Assembly: GCA_019410445.1 (NCBI GenBank)
Contig: DXSO01000022.1
Coordinates: 1-14,301 of the forward strand
Source: Sutterella sp.
GTDB lineage: Bacteria > Pseudomonadota > Gammaproteobacteria > Burkholderiales > Burkholderiaceae_F
Reading direction: 5' to 3'
DNA length: 14,301 nucleotides
The notes below the pieces were generated by a model. It worked only from the letters and a program-made list of their open reading frames with translations. It was not told the origin of the DNA and searched no databases. Each line of letters begins with the position of its first letter. Position 1 is the stretch's first letter. Below, in pieces: positions 6,097 through 12,836 of this stretch. The translations under genes were made by a program, and so were the position numbers.

Positions 6097-7371
6097 TTAT
6101 TGTCGTCCTTCGCCGTGTCCGATGACGACGTATTTCAAGTTTGTGAGGCCTTCCAGCCCCACGGGACCGCGAGCATGCAGTTTTCCGGTGCTGATTCCGA
6201 TTTCTGCCCCGAGACCGTATTCAAAGCCGTCTGCAAATCGCGTAGAACAATTGACCATGACGCTGCCTGAGTCGACTTCGCGCAGGAAACGATCCGCAGC
6301 CTGAAGATTGTTCGTAATGATTGCATCGGTGTGCTTGGAAGAATGCGCCTCAATAAAGCCGATGGCGTCATCGAGACTGTCGAGCACGGCAATCGAGATG
6401 ATCGGAGCGTTGTATTCCGTATCCCAGTCAACCGGTTCTGCCTGTACACACGGCAGATTTGCTGCTTTGAGAATTTCCAAAGCTTTTGCGTCACAACGCA
6501 TCTGAACGTTCTTTTCTGCGAAGATCCGACCGATTCGAGGCAAGAACGCATTGGCTATTGCCGCATGCACCAACAGTGTTTCGGTTGCATTGCACGGAGA
6601 GTAGCGTTGGGTTTTGGCGTTATCGGTGACTCGGACGGCCATGTCAAGATCCGCATCTTTATCGACGTAGGTGTGACAGATCCCGTCAAGATGATGAATC
6701 ATCGGTACGGTGGCTTCGGCCGCCAGTCGAGCGATCAAACCTTTGCCGCCTCTTGGAATGATGACGTCGACATAGCGATTGGCACGAATCATTTCTCCGA
6801 CGAATGCTCGATCCGCAGTGGGAGCGACTTGCACTGCATCATCGGGCAGACCTGCCCGTGCAAGTGCTTGTTTGACGATGCTTCCCAAAACGGAGTTGGT
6901 TTCAAAGGCTTCGGAGCCGCCGCGAAGAATGCAGGCGTTTCCGGATTTGACGGCCAAACAGGCCGCATCGACCGTGACATTGGGGCGCGATTCGTAGATG
7001 ATGCCCAAAACGCCGAGCGGTACGCGCATCCGACCGACCATAATGCCTGACGGGCGACGGCGCATATCGAGAATTTCTCCGACCGGATCAGGAAGGGCTG
7101 CAGTTTGTCGTGCGCCTTCGGCCATGAGATTTAAAACCTCTTCCGTGACACGCAGTCGATCCACGAACGACTCTTTGAGACCGTTTTCCGTGGCGCGCTG
7201 CAAATCCCGGGTGTTGGCTGAAAAAATCTCCTCTTTGCGCTCCAGCAGCATATCGGCCAGATGCCTAAGTGCAGTGTTTTTTGCGGCGCTTGACGCCGAA
7301 GTCATTTTACGAGCGGCTAACCGAGCTCTCTGCCCGACCTCACTCATCAATTCAGCAAAGGAAGCGTTCAT
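6097..7371 (-). CDS. proA: Gamma-glutamyl phosphate reductase
   Basis: Cytoplasmic NADPH-dependent enzyme that reduces gamma-glutamyl phosphate to glutamate-5-semialdehyde, the second step of proline synthesis. The 424-residue length is normal. Landmarks: the N-terminal cofactor domain with IIYESRPNVTVDAA (124-137), LRGGSEAFETN (149-159), and the catalytic Cys260 in SPCNATETLLVH. The C-terminus has the usual GLGAEIGISTGKLHARGPVG signature. It lies 127 bases after holA in the same direction, matching the lptE-holA-proA order of many betaproteobacteria. The gap leaves room for its own promoter. It is not next to proB here. Confidence 0.97.
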   Translation of the reverse strand: MNASFAELMSEVGQRARLAARKMTSASSAAKNTALRHLADMLLERKEEIFSANTRDLQRATENGLKESFVDRLRVTEEVLNLMAEGARQTAALPDPVGEILDMRRRPSGIMVGRMRVPLGVLGIIYESRPNVTVDAACLAVKSGNACILRGGSEAFETNSVLGSIVKQALARAGLPDDAVQVAPTADRAFVGEMIRANRYVDVIIPRGGKGLIARLAAEATVPMIHHLDGICHTYVDKDADLDMAVRVTDNAKTQRYSPCNATETLLVHAAIANAFLPRIGRIFAEKNVQMRCDAKALEILKAANLPCVQAEPVDWDTEYNAPIISIAVLDSLDDAIGFIEAHSSKHTDAIITNNLQAADRFLREVDSGSVMVNCSTRFADGFEYGLGAEIGISTGKLHARGPVGLEGLTNLKYVVIGHGEGRQ

Positions 7372-7498
7372 AAAAGAAAGCCTTTCGCAGAAAAAGCGTT
7401 GTCAAAAATAAGTTGACCGCATGGGGTGCGGCGGTGCTTTGTATTGTACGGAAGGCAAACTTGTCGTGACGAGGGAAATTTCGCACGATCAATGTCGT

Positions 7499-8509
7499 TT
7501 AGGAAGCGATGAAAACGGCTAAAGCGGCGATTTCCACCCAAGGATCAGTGTCTCGGTTAGCTACGATCAGGCCTTTGCTGATTTTGTCAATGTCAGCACA
7601 CAGTGTCAGTGCACTGGCTAATTTGCGGGTGTTGAGTCTGCCGGCGGCTCGTGTGATTCGAGAAGCACGATCTCCCCAGATGCCGGCTTGACGCAATGCG
7701 GAGGAGCGATCCGAACCATTGTCAAGGGCATGGCGAAATTTGAGCGTCATGCGGATTTCTTCGGTCACCATCCACATGAAGGATGGTATGGATTCTCCGG
7801 CGGCATTAAGGTTTTCAACGATTCTCAGTGCTTTTGCAGAGTCGGCTGCAAACATGGCTTCAAGCAGATTCTCGACATCGAAGCGAGCCACATCGCGTAC
7901 GGAATCGGTGACGGCTTCCTGCGTGATGACGCTGTTTGCAGGATAAAGGTAAGCGAGTTTGAGCACTTCCTGCGAGGCAGCCAACAGATTGCCCTCGCAA
8001 CGGTCTGCCAGAATTTTCAGTGCTGCGGGGTCGGCTTTGAGAGCGTGTTTGGCCAGGCGCGCTGCAAACCATGCAGGCAGCTCTCGAGCAGAGATCGGGT
8101 TGCATTCGACAATCTCGGCTCGTGCTGTGAGCGCTTTGAACCAAGCCGCTTTTTTGAGCGACCAGTCATATGGAACCGTGACAATAAGCGTTACTCCGTC
8201 CAAGGCGGCGCTGCCGATATCTGTTAGAGCTTGTATGCCTTTGACTCCGGGGCGAGGGCTTGCCAAACGCAGCTCCACGATTTTTTTGTCCCCGAAAAGA
8301 CTCATCGCTACACAGCTTTCAGGCAGTTTCGACCAGTCCCATGTAGCCGATGCGTTGAAGACTTCCCTTTCAGTGGCTCCCTCTTGACGAGCCTTTGCCC
8401 GCAAAAGATCCGCCGCTTCCAACATCAGAAGCGGCTCTTCGCCCGTGATGACCCACAAAGGAGCCAACGGGCCATGAGACAGGCTGGACTCAAGATCGGC
8501 AAAGCGCAT
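7499..8509 (-). CDS. holA: DNA polymerase III subunit delta
   Basis: Delta subunit of the clamp-loader complex, which opens the beta sliding clamp for loading on DNA. The protein has 336 residues, the usual length. It begins MRFADLESSLSHGPLAPLWV with the typical VITGEEPLLMLEAADLLR segment (19-36) of the N-terminal AAA+-like fold. Further hallmarks are LTARAEIVECNPI, the RCEGNLLAASQEVLKLA stretch of the lid domain, and a helical C-terminal collar. The start is 28 bases beyond the lptE stop, indicating cotranscription with lptE. The ribosome site is weak. Confidence 0.95.
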   Translation of the reverse strand: MRFADLESSLSHGPLAPLWVITGEEPLLMLEAADLLRAKARQEGATEREVFNASATWDWSKLPESCVAMSLFGDKKIVELRLASPRPGVKGIQALTDIGSAALDGVTLIVTVPYDWSLKKAAWFKALTARAEIVECNPISARELPAWFAARLAKHALKADPAALKILADRCEGNLLAASQEVLKLAYLYPANSVITQEAVTDSVRDVARFDVENLLEAMFAADSAKALRIVENLNAAGESIPSFMWMVTEEIRMTLKFRHALDNGSDRSSALRQAGIWGDRASRITRAAGRLNTRKLASALTLCADIDKISKGLIVANRDTDPWVEIAALAVFIAS

Positions 8510-8537
8510 TGAAAATGTCCGTTTGTGTCAAAAGCAA

Positions 8538-9062
8538 TCAGCGCGTGCCCAAGTCTTCAGCCTCTTTTGGCGGCTGGGCTTTTTCGATACGACGCACCAT
8601 CTGGACGACGATGTCAGACATCATTTCATTGATCACCAGAGATTCTTCACTGTCACGCGAGAGGTAATCCGCATCGTTATAGGAAATCTCACGAACGGCG
8701 GCTATGGAAGTGTCCGGCAGATACAAAGCTCCCTGCGGTGAAGCAAGTCGGAATGAAATCTCAAGCTTGAGTTCATATTCGCGTGCTTCGCCGAGTGCGT
8801 TGTAGGCAACCACGTTGCGTGAGCGTTTTTCGCCGAGAATTTGCAAAATGGCCTGAGCCTGAGAGGGAGAATTCACCAGTCGTACGTTTGAACCCGCCTT
8901 GATTTGACGCGAAAGTTGGGAGCCCAGAGGCGTGTTGAGGTTGTAGCTGATGTAAAGCGTCTCAAAAGGAAGCGAGAAGCGACCGCGCAGACGAAAGCCG
9001 CAGCCCGTCATTGCCAGGGCGGCGGCAGCAATCAGCGTACGGCGCCGGGTGAAGCCAATCAT
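8538..9062 (-). CDS. lptE: LPS-assembly lipoprotein LptE
   Basis: Outer-membrane lipoprotein that plugs the LptD barrel and helps deliver lipopolysaccharide to the cell surface. The protein has 174 residues. The ATG at 9062 is chosen because it gives a lipoprotein signal peptide: basic MIGFTRRRT, a hydrophobic core, then AMTGC with lipidated Cys21. The frame is open back to 9302 but that part overlaps hslO and reads as noncoding. After the Cys comes GFRLRGRFSLPFETLYI, the hallmark start of mature LptE. It lies just upstream of holA, the conserved order. leuS, which often precedes lptE in proteobacteria, is replaced here by hslO. Confidence 0.92.
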   Translation of the reverse strand: MIGFTRRRTLIAAAALAMTGCGFRLRGRFSLPFETLYISYNLNTPLGSQLSRQIKAGSNVRLVNSPSQAQAILQILGEKRSRNVVAYNALGEAREYELKLEISFRLASPQGALYLPDTSIAAVREISYNDADYLSRDSEESLVINEMMSDIVVQMVRRIEKAQPPKEAEDLGTR

Positions 9063-9092
9063 AGGGATACCGAGAAAGTTGAATGAACCAAA

Positions 9093-9119
9093 GGCGGACT
9101 TTTCACTGCAAAGTCCGCC
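9093..9119 (-). repeat. GC-rich stem-loop in the lptE leader / after hslO
   Basis: GGCGGACTT (9093-9101) and AAGTCCGCC (9111-9119) pair perfectly over nine bases around a 9-base loop. On the - strand only a short TTT follows, so termination of hslO transcripts would be partial at best. If the TATAAT at 9133-9138 is used, the stem sits almost at the 5' end of the lptE mRNA and could stabilise it. Confidence 0.5.
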
Positions 9120-9132
9120 GGTAAGCAGATTT

Positions 9133-9138
9133 ATTATA
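9133..9138 (-). promoter_or_regulatory. Possible -10 box (TATAAT) for lptE-holA
   Basis: The - strand reads a consensus TATAAT followed by AAAT, about 70 bases before the lptE start and just past the hslO stop. No convincing -35 hexamer lies 16-18 bases upstream, so this is only a candidate. Confidence 0.35.
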
Positions 9139-9153
9139 CGGAGCAGCTGAAAA

Positions 9154-10098
9154 TCAGGCCGACCCCTTGCTTGTGGAGGATATGTTGGCCGTCGTCTGCT
9201 TTTTCGGTTCGGCATCGAAGATGTCATCGATATCCTTGGCATCAAACAAGTAAAGCGAACCGCAGAATTCGCAGCGTACTTTGAGCGTGCCTTGTTCAGC
9301 AATAATTTCTCGAGCTTCTTTTTCTCCGAACGATCGAATCATCTGCGCGATGTTTTCGCGAGAGCAACGGCATTCAAACTGCGGTTTGATGGTTTCAAGC
9401 ACTCCCGGATTGAGTTCCCAGAAAAGACGGCGGCACAATTCAAGCGGTTCGATTTGGAGAAGCTCTTCGGCTGTGACGGTTTGCGCGAAGGTTTGTACTT
9501 CCTGGAATCCCTGCTCAATGCTTTCTTGCGTTGCTCCCTGGGCAAGTTTCCCGCCGTGAGCAGGTAGGCGCTGCATGATGAGGCCTGCGGCCGTATTTTC
9601 ATCGGCAGAAAGCCACATGCGTGTGGGAAGCTGCTCGGACATCGTCATGAAGCCTTCCAGTGTTTCTGCAACCGTGTTTCCGGTAAGAGGCACAACGCCC
9701 TGATAGGGATCCTCGTCGGGGCGACGGTTGGCCAGATCAAGAATTGCTGCGCAGCGCCCTTGGCCGTTGGCATTGACGAGATCTTTGAAACTTGCGTTTT
9801 CAGGAACTTCGACGCCTGCACGCATTTGGATCGTGGCACGGATCTTCATGCCGGTACGCACTTCCACAAGCGCAAGTTTAACGGGGCCATCGCCCATGAT
9901 CTGTAAAACCAAGGCTCCCTCAAATTTGAGACCGGAGGCCATCAGAGCCGCAGCTGCGGCAAGTTCGCCCAATATCTCAAGTACGGGAGCGGGAGCTTCC
10001 AGAGAGGCCTTCATTTGCTGCCAGCTTTCGGAGAGCTGAACACACTGCGCCTGGCAGTTTTGAGAGGGAAAAAGAAGTTTAACGAGAGAATCTGCCAT
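9154..10098 (-). CDS. hslO: Redox-regulated chaperone Hsp33
   Basis: Cytoplasmic holdase chaperone switched on by oxidative unfolding. The 314-residue length is slightly long because of a low-complexity tail after residue 295. The N-terminal domain has the GELAAAAALMASGLKFEG segment (44-61) and LQIMGDGPVKLALVEV. The C-terminal redox switch is intact: Cys243 and Cys245 (CxC) with Cys276 and Cys279 (CxxC) bind zinc. The region around SADENTAAGLIMQRLPA is typical of the family. It is followed on the same strand by a hairpin and lptE; the gene before it on this strand is the hexapeptide protein at 10217, 118 bases away. Confidence 0.96.
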   Translation of the reverse strand: MADSLVKLLFPSQNCQAQCVQLSESWQQMKASLEAPAPVLEILGELAAAAALMASGLKFEGALVLQIMGDGPVKLALVEVRTGMKIRATIQMRAGVEVPENASFKDLVNANGQGRCAAILDLANRRPDEDPYQGVVPLTGNTVAETLEGFMTMSEQLPTRMWLSADENTAAGLIMQRLPAHGGKLAQGATQESIEQGFQEVQTFAQTVTAEELLQIEPLELCRRLFWELNPGVLETIKPQFECRCSRENIAQMIRSFGEKEAREIIAEQGTLKVRCEFCGSLYLFDAKDIDDIFDAEPKKQTTANISSTSKGSA

Positions 10099-10167
10099 AA
10101 ATTGTCACGAACGGCGTCTTAAAGAGACGGAGTCCGATTTTCCTAGAAATAAGAGTTTCTGACGGTG

Positions 10168-10200
10168 AGAAACACACCTAACATAGATGAGGGTGTTTCT
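10168..10200 (+). repeat. Stem-loop in the hexapeptide protein-hslO gap, with overlapping alternative stem
   Basis: AGAAACAC (10168-10175) pairs with GTGTTTCT (10193-10200), extended by CCT/AGG (10177-10179 with 10190-10192). TTTTG follows on the + strand, so it resembles a + strand terminator although no + strand gene ends here. GTTTCT at 10155-10160 could pair with the same left arm. On the - strand no T-run follows. Confidence 0.4.
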
Positions 10201-10216
10201 TTTGTATTTCAAGCGA

Positions 10217-10741
10217 TCAATCCACGCGACGCAGTCCCTTACGGAAGCGATCGGCTTGCTCGACGTAATGGGCGGTGTTTCGGTGTACCGTGTTGATTTC
10301 TTCTTCGGTTAAGTTTCGCACAAAGCGAGCCGGCGTACCGACGACCAACGTGCCGGAGGCTACGGTTTTTCCTTCGGCGACGAGACTGCCTGCGCCGACG
10401 ACGGCATTTTCTTCAATAACGGCACCGTTGAGAATAATTGCCCCCATGCCGATGAGTGCTCCCTTTTTCACGGTGCAGCCATGCAGTACTGCGCAGTGGC
10501 CGACAGTAACATTGTCCTCAATGACGCAGGGAAATCCTTTTTCCGTATGAATGACGGCATTGTCTTGAACATTGCTGCCGCATCCGACGGTGATGGATTC
10601 CAGATCGCCTCTGAGAACTGCACCCGGCCAGATGCTGGCACCTTCTTTGAGGTGAACTTTGCCGATGACTTGGGAAGATTCTGCCGTCCAAGCTGAAAAA
10701 GAGACCTGCGGTACGTGGTTTTCGAATGCGAAACGCGCCAT
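10217..10741 (-). CDS. Gamma-carbonic-anhydrase-family hexapeptide-repeat protein
   Basis: Left-handed beta-helix protein of the YrdA/PaaY/gamma-carbonic anhydrase family, 174 residues, usual length. Hexapeptide repeats run from about residue 20 to 138 (for example IWPGAVLRGDLE, IEDNVTVGHCAVLHGC, IGMGAIILNGAVI), ending in VVGTPARFVR and a C-terminal helix. The three metal ligands of the family are present: His65, His82 and His87. Members bind zinc or iron as trimers; some are weak carbonic anhydrases, others thioesterase-like, so the real reaction is unknown. It is divergent from the PHP-domain gene, with a 121-base shared upstream region. Confidence 0.93.
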   Translation of the reverse strand: MARFAFENHVPQVSFSAWTAESSQVIGKVHLKEGASIWPGAVLRGDLESITVGCGSNVQDNAVIHTEKGFPCVIEDNVTVGHCAVLHGCTVKKGALIGMGAIILNGAVIEENAVVGAGSLVAEGKTVASGTLVVGTPARFVRNLTEEEINTVHRNTAHYVEQADRFRKGLRRVD

Positions 10742-10862
10742 AATCGTAAAACTGTTGTGAGGTAATAAGTCAAGGCTTTGGATTGTACCGAGGACGAGCC
10801 CGCGCGAGGAGCCTCACAAGAGACGCTTTCTCTGCCCCGTAGGATGTAGCAAAGGAGTATTT

Positions 10863-11714
10863 GTGGGAACGCTCGATCTGCATATGCACTCGACAGCCAG
10901 TGACGGCAGTCTGACACCTGAGGCACTGGTGAGATTTTGTGCTCATGAGTGCGGCGTTTGCACAATGGCGCTTACCGATCACGATACTGTGGCAGGCATT
11001 GAGGCTGCCAGCAGTACGGCTCAGCAGGAAGGGGTGAGGTTTATTCCGGGCATTGAGATCTCTACGCTTTATGCCGGAAGAAACATTCATATTGTTGGCC
11101 TTGGCATCAATCACCACGATGAGGAATTGTTGGCGGTCACGACCCATATGTGTTCGGAGCGTGATCGGCGTGCCGTGCTGATGGCCGAGCGTTTCGCTGA
11201 GCTCGGAATCGAAGGCATGTTTGAAGAAGCAATGAGCTTTTCTGTTCGGGAAAGCAATCTTTCTCGTCTGCACTTTGCCAAAGCGCTGATCAAGCGAGGG
11301 GTCGTCAGTAATCAGCAGGAAGCGTTTGATCGCTATTTGGGAGAGGGTAAGCCGGCTTATATTGCTGCACCTTGGGGCTCCGTTGCCGATGCCGTTGAGT
11401 TGATTCACAAAGCGCGCGGCATAGCAGTTTTGGCCCATCCGGGGCGATATCAGTTCAAGGCGGATTGGCAGCTTGATGCACTGGTTGAGGGATTTGCAGA
11501 GTGCGGCGGCGACGGTATTGAAGTCGTCAGCGGATCACAAAGTCCGTCGTTTACTGAGAAGGCGATTTGCTTTGCGCGAAACTATGGACTGGCTATTAGC
11601 GCAGGCAGCGACTTTCACAGTGTCGCAGGCATGCGCCCGCTGCCTGGTGCTCAGGGGGAACTTCCCAAAGGACTGCCAACGGTGCTCAGGATGCTGGGGT
11701 TGGAGTCGACTTAG
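10863..11714 (+). CDS. rnm: PHP-domain 3',5'-nucleoside bisphosphate phosphatase / RNase AM (YciV family)
   Basis: Metal-dependent phosphoesterase of the YciV family. Members remove the 3'-phosphate from 3',5'-bisphosphonucleotides such as pAp and trim short RNAs; E. coli RNase AM acts in rRNA 5'-end maturation. The protein has 283 residues and is full length. The start is GTG at 10863, with AAAGGAG at 10851-10857. Metal ligands are visible in order: HMH (7-9), SDG with Asp14, TDHDT with His40 and Asp41, Glu65 in GIEIS, His76, His192 in LAHPGRY, and SDFH with Asp250 and His252. A strong terminator follows at once. The substrate is inferred from the family. Confidence 0.93.
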   Translation: MGTLDLHMHSTASDGSLTPEALVRFCAHECGVCTMALTDHDTVAGIEAASSTAQQEGVRFIPGIEISTLYAGRNIHIVGLGINHHDEELLAVTTHMCSERDRRAVLMAERFAELGIEGMFEEAMSFSVRESNLSRLHFAKALIKRGVVSNQQEAFDRYLGEGKPAYIAAPWGSVADAVELIHKARGIAVLAHPGRYQFKADWQLDALVEGFAECGGDGIEVVSGSQSPSFTEKAICFARNYGLAISAGSDFHSVAGMRPLPGAQGELPKGLPTVLRMLGLEST

Positions 11715-11737
11715 TCTGGGAAGTTTTCATTGATCTG

Positions 11738-11767
11738 AAAAAAGAGAGGCTTGAGCCTCTCTTTTTT
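11738..11767. terminator. Bidirectional terminator between the PHP gene and queF
   Basis: GAGAGGC (11744-11750) pairs with GCCTCTC (11755-11761) around a TTGA loop, flanked by six A and six T. It serves the converging + strand PHP gene and - strand queF. Confidence 0.88.
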
Positions 11768-11803
11768 GTTGTTGTGGGACGGGTTCAGGATGGTTGCATG
11801 CGC

Positions 11804-12646
11804 TTACTGTCGAATTTCGCGAATGACCTCACTGGGTTTTTGGCGGTATGAAGATCGGAATGGATTGATGTCGATTCCGCCGCGGCGCGTAAAACAGGCG
11901 TAAACCTCCAAAAGCGTCGGCTCAAAAGCCGTTCTAAGGTCATGAAAAATCTGCTCGACACATTGTTCGTGAAAACCGCGGTGGCAGCGATAAGAGATCA
12001 GGTATTTCAACAATCCGACCGGATCGATCGCTTTGCCTTCGTAGGTGATCGTGAGACCGGCCAAATCCGGCTGTCCAGTGACGGGACACAGAGAGCGAAA
12101 CGCCGTCGTGCAGTAGGTTTCTCGAATGGTTTCGCCGGAGTTGTCCGCAAAACACAGTAGAGAAGAATCCGTTTCGTAAGCTGTCAGTATCGACTGACTC
12201 GGAATACTCAGCATGTCAAGATTGACGCCCGGCATGGGACGTACGCTCTGAGGGTATTCGTGCAGAGGATACAAGCGAACTTGCACGTCCGCGCCGAGGC
12301 GGCAAGAAAGATCTTCTCGGATGCGAGAGGCCACTTCCGTGGGGCCGTCGACTTTGGTCATGGCAAAAGAGCCGGCGTAGAGCTTGAGAGACTTGGATTC
12401 GATGATTGAGTGCGAATTGGCAGGCACGAACAACTCGCCGACGGCAGTCTGAGGAATGCCTTGCGCGTTCAGCCAGGAAAGCTCATAGAGACGCCAGATA
12501 TCCGTTCCTTGAAAATCGTGATCGCCAATGGCATCGCGTCCGAGTGCACGCGGAATCGGCTGAAGAAGATCCGGGTTGTATTGGTCTGTGTAGGTTGTTT
12601 CCTTACCAAGCATTGTGTTCTTGGGTTCGGGCATCAAAACGGACAT
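11804..12646 (-). CDS. queF: NADPH-dependent 7-cyano-7-deazaguanine reductase (preQ0 reductase)
   Basis: Reduces the nitrile of preQ0 to the amine preQ1 on the way to queuosine in tRNA. At 280 residues it is the long, two-domain (E. coli-type) form. Visible features: the substrate motif ESKSLKLY (83-90) with SF at 93-94, nucleophile Cys187 in LCPVTGQPD, Asp194, and His226/Glu227 in FHEQC. MSVLMPEP at the start is followed by LGKETTYTDQYNP, which matches the family; Met5 or Met12 are possible alternative starts. I could not find a preQ1 riboswitch fold in the 110 bases before it. Confidence 0.96.
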   Translation of the reverse strand: MSVLMPEPKNTMLGKETTYTDQYNPDLLQPIPRALGRDAIGDHDFQGTDIWRLYELSWLNAQGIPQTAVGELFVPANSHSIIESKSLKLYAGSFAMTKVDGPTEVASRIREDLSCRLGADVQVRLYPLHEYPQSVRPMPGVNLDMLSIPSQSILTAYETDSSLLCFADNSGETIRETYCTTAFRSLCPVTGQPDLAGLTITYEGKAIDPVGLLKYLISYRCHRGFHEQCVEQIFHDLRTAFEPTLLEVYACFTRRGGIDINPFRSSYRQKPSEVIREIRQ

Positions 12647-12756
12647 AGCGATACTCAGTCTCAGAGGTAGTTGTTGTCGGCGTCAGATCGGATAGTGCAC
12701 GAATTGTATCTGCCTTTGCCGAAACGAGATGAAGGTCAATGTTTGGAGTTTGAACG

Positions 12757-12802
12757 AAAAAAAAGAGGCGCACGGATCCGAAGGATCACGTGCAGCCTCT
12801 TA
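12757..12802 (-). terminator. Strong terminator after third flavoprotein gene
   Basis: On the - strand AAGAGGC-T-GCACG-T-GATCC pairs with GGATC-CGTGC-GCCTCTT around a TTC loop, a 17-bp stem with two bulged T. A run of eight T follows. It lies 35 bases after the flavoprotein stop and before queF, insulating the two genes. Confidence 0.88.
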
Positions 12803-12836
12803 AATCACTCTAAGTGATGAGGAGAGAGAAAGCGAT

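Noticed and set aside
6331..7050. 239-codon open frame on the + strand within proA
   Set aside because: No known domain, antisense to a clear, intact proA; a frame shadow.
9063..9302. N-terminal extension of lptE to the ATG at 9302
   Set aside because: It overlaps the hslO zinc-binding end, reads as low-complexity nonsense and would bury the lipoprotein signal that starts at 9062.
10742..10862. Divergent promoter pair between the hexapeptide protein and the PHP gene
   Set aside because: Functional promoters must exist here, but no hexamer pair on either strand was convincing, so no site is annotated.
12647..12756. preQ1 riboswitch before queF
   Set aside because: I looked for a short H-type pseudoknot with an A-rich tail near the ribosome site and found none on the - strand.
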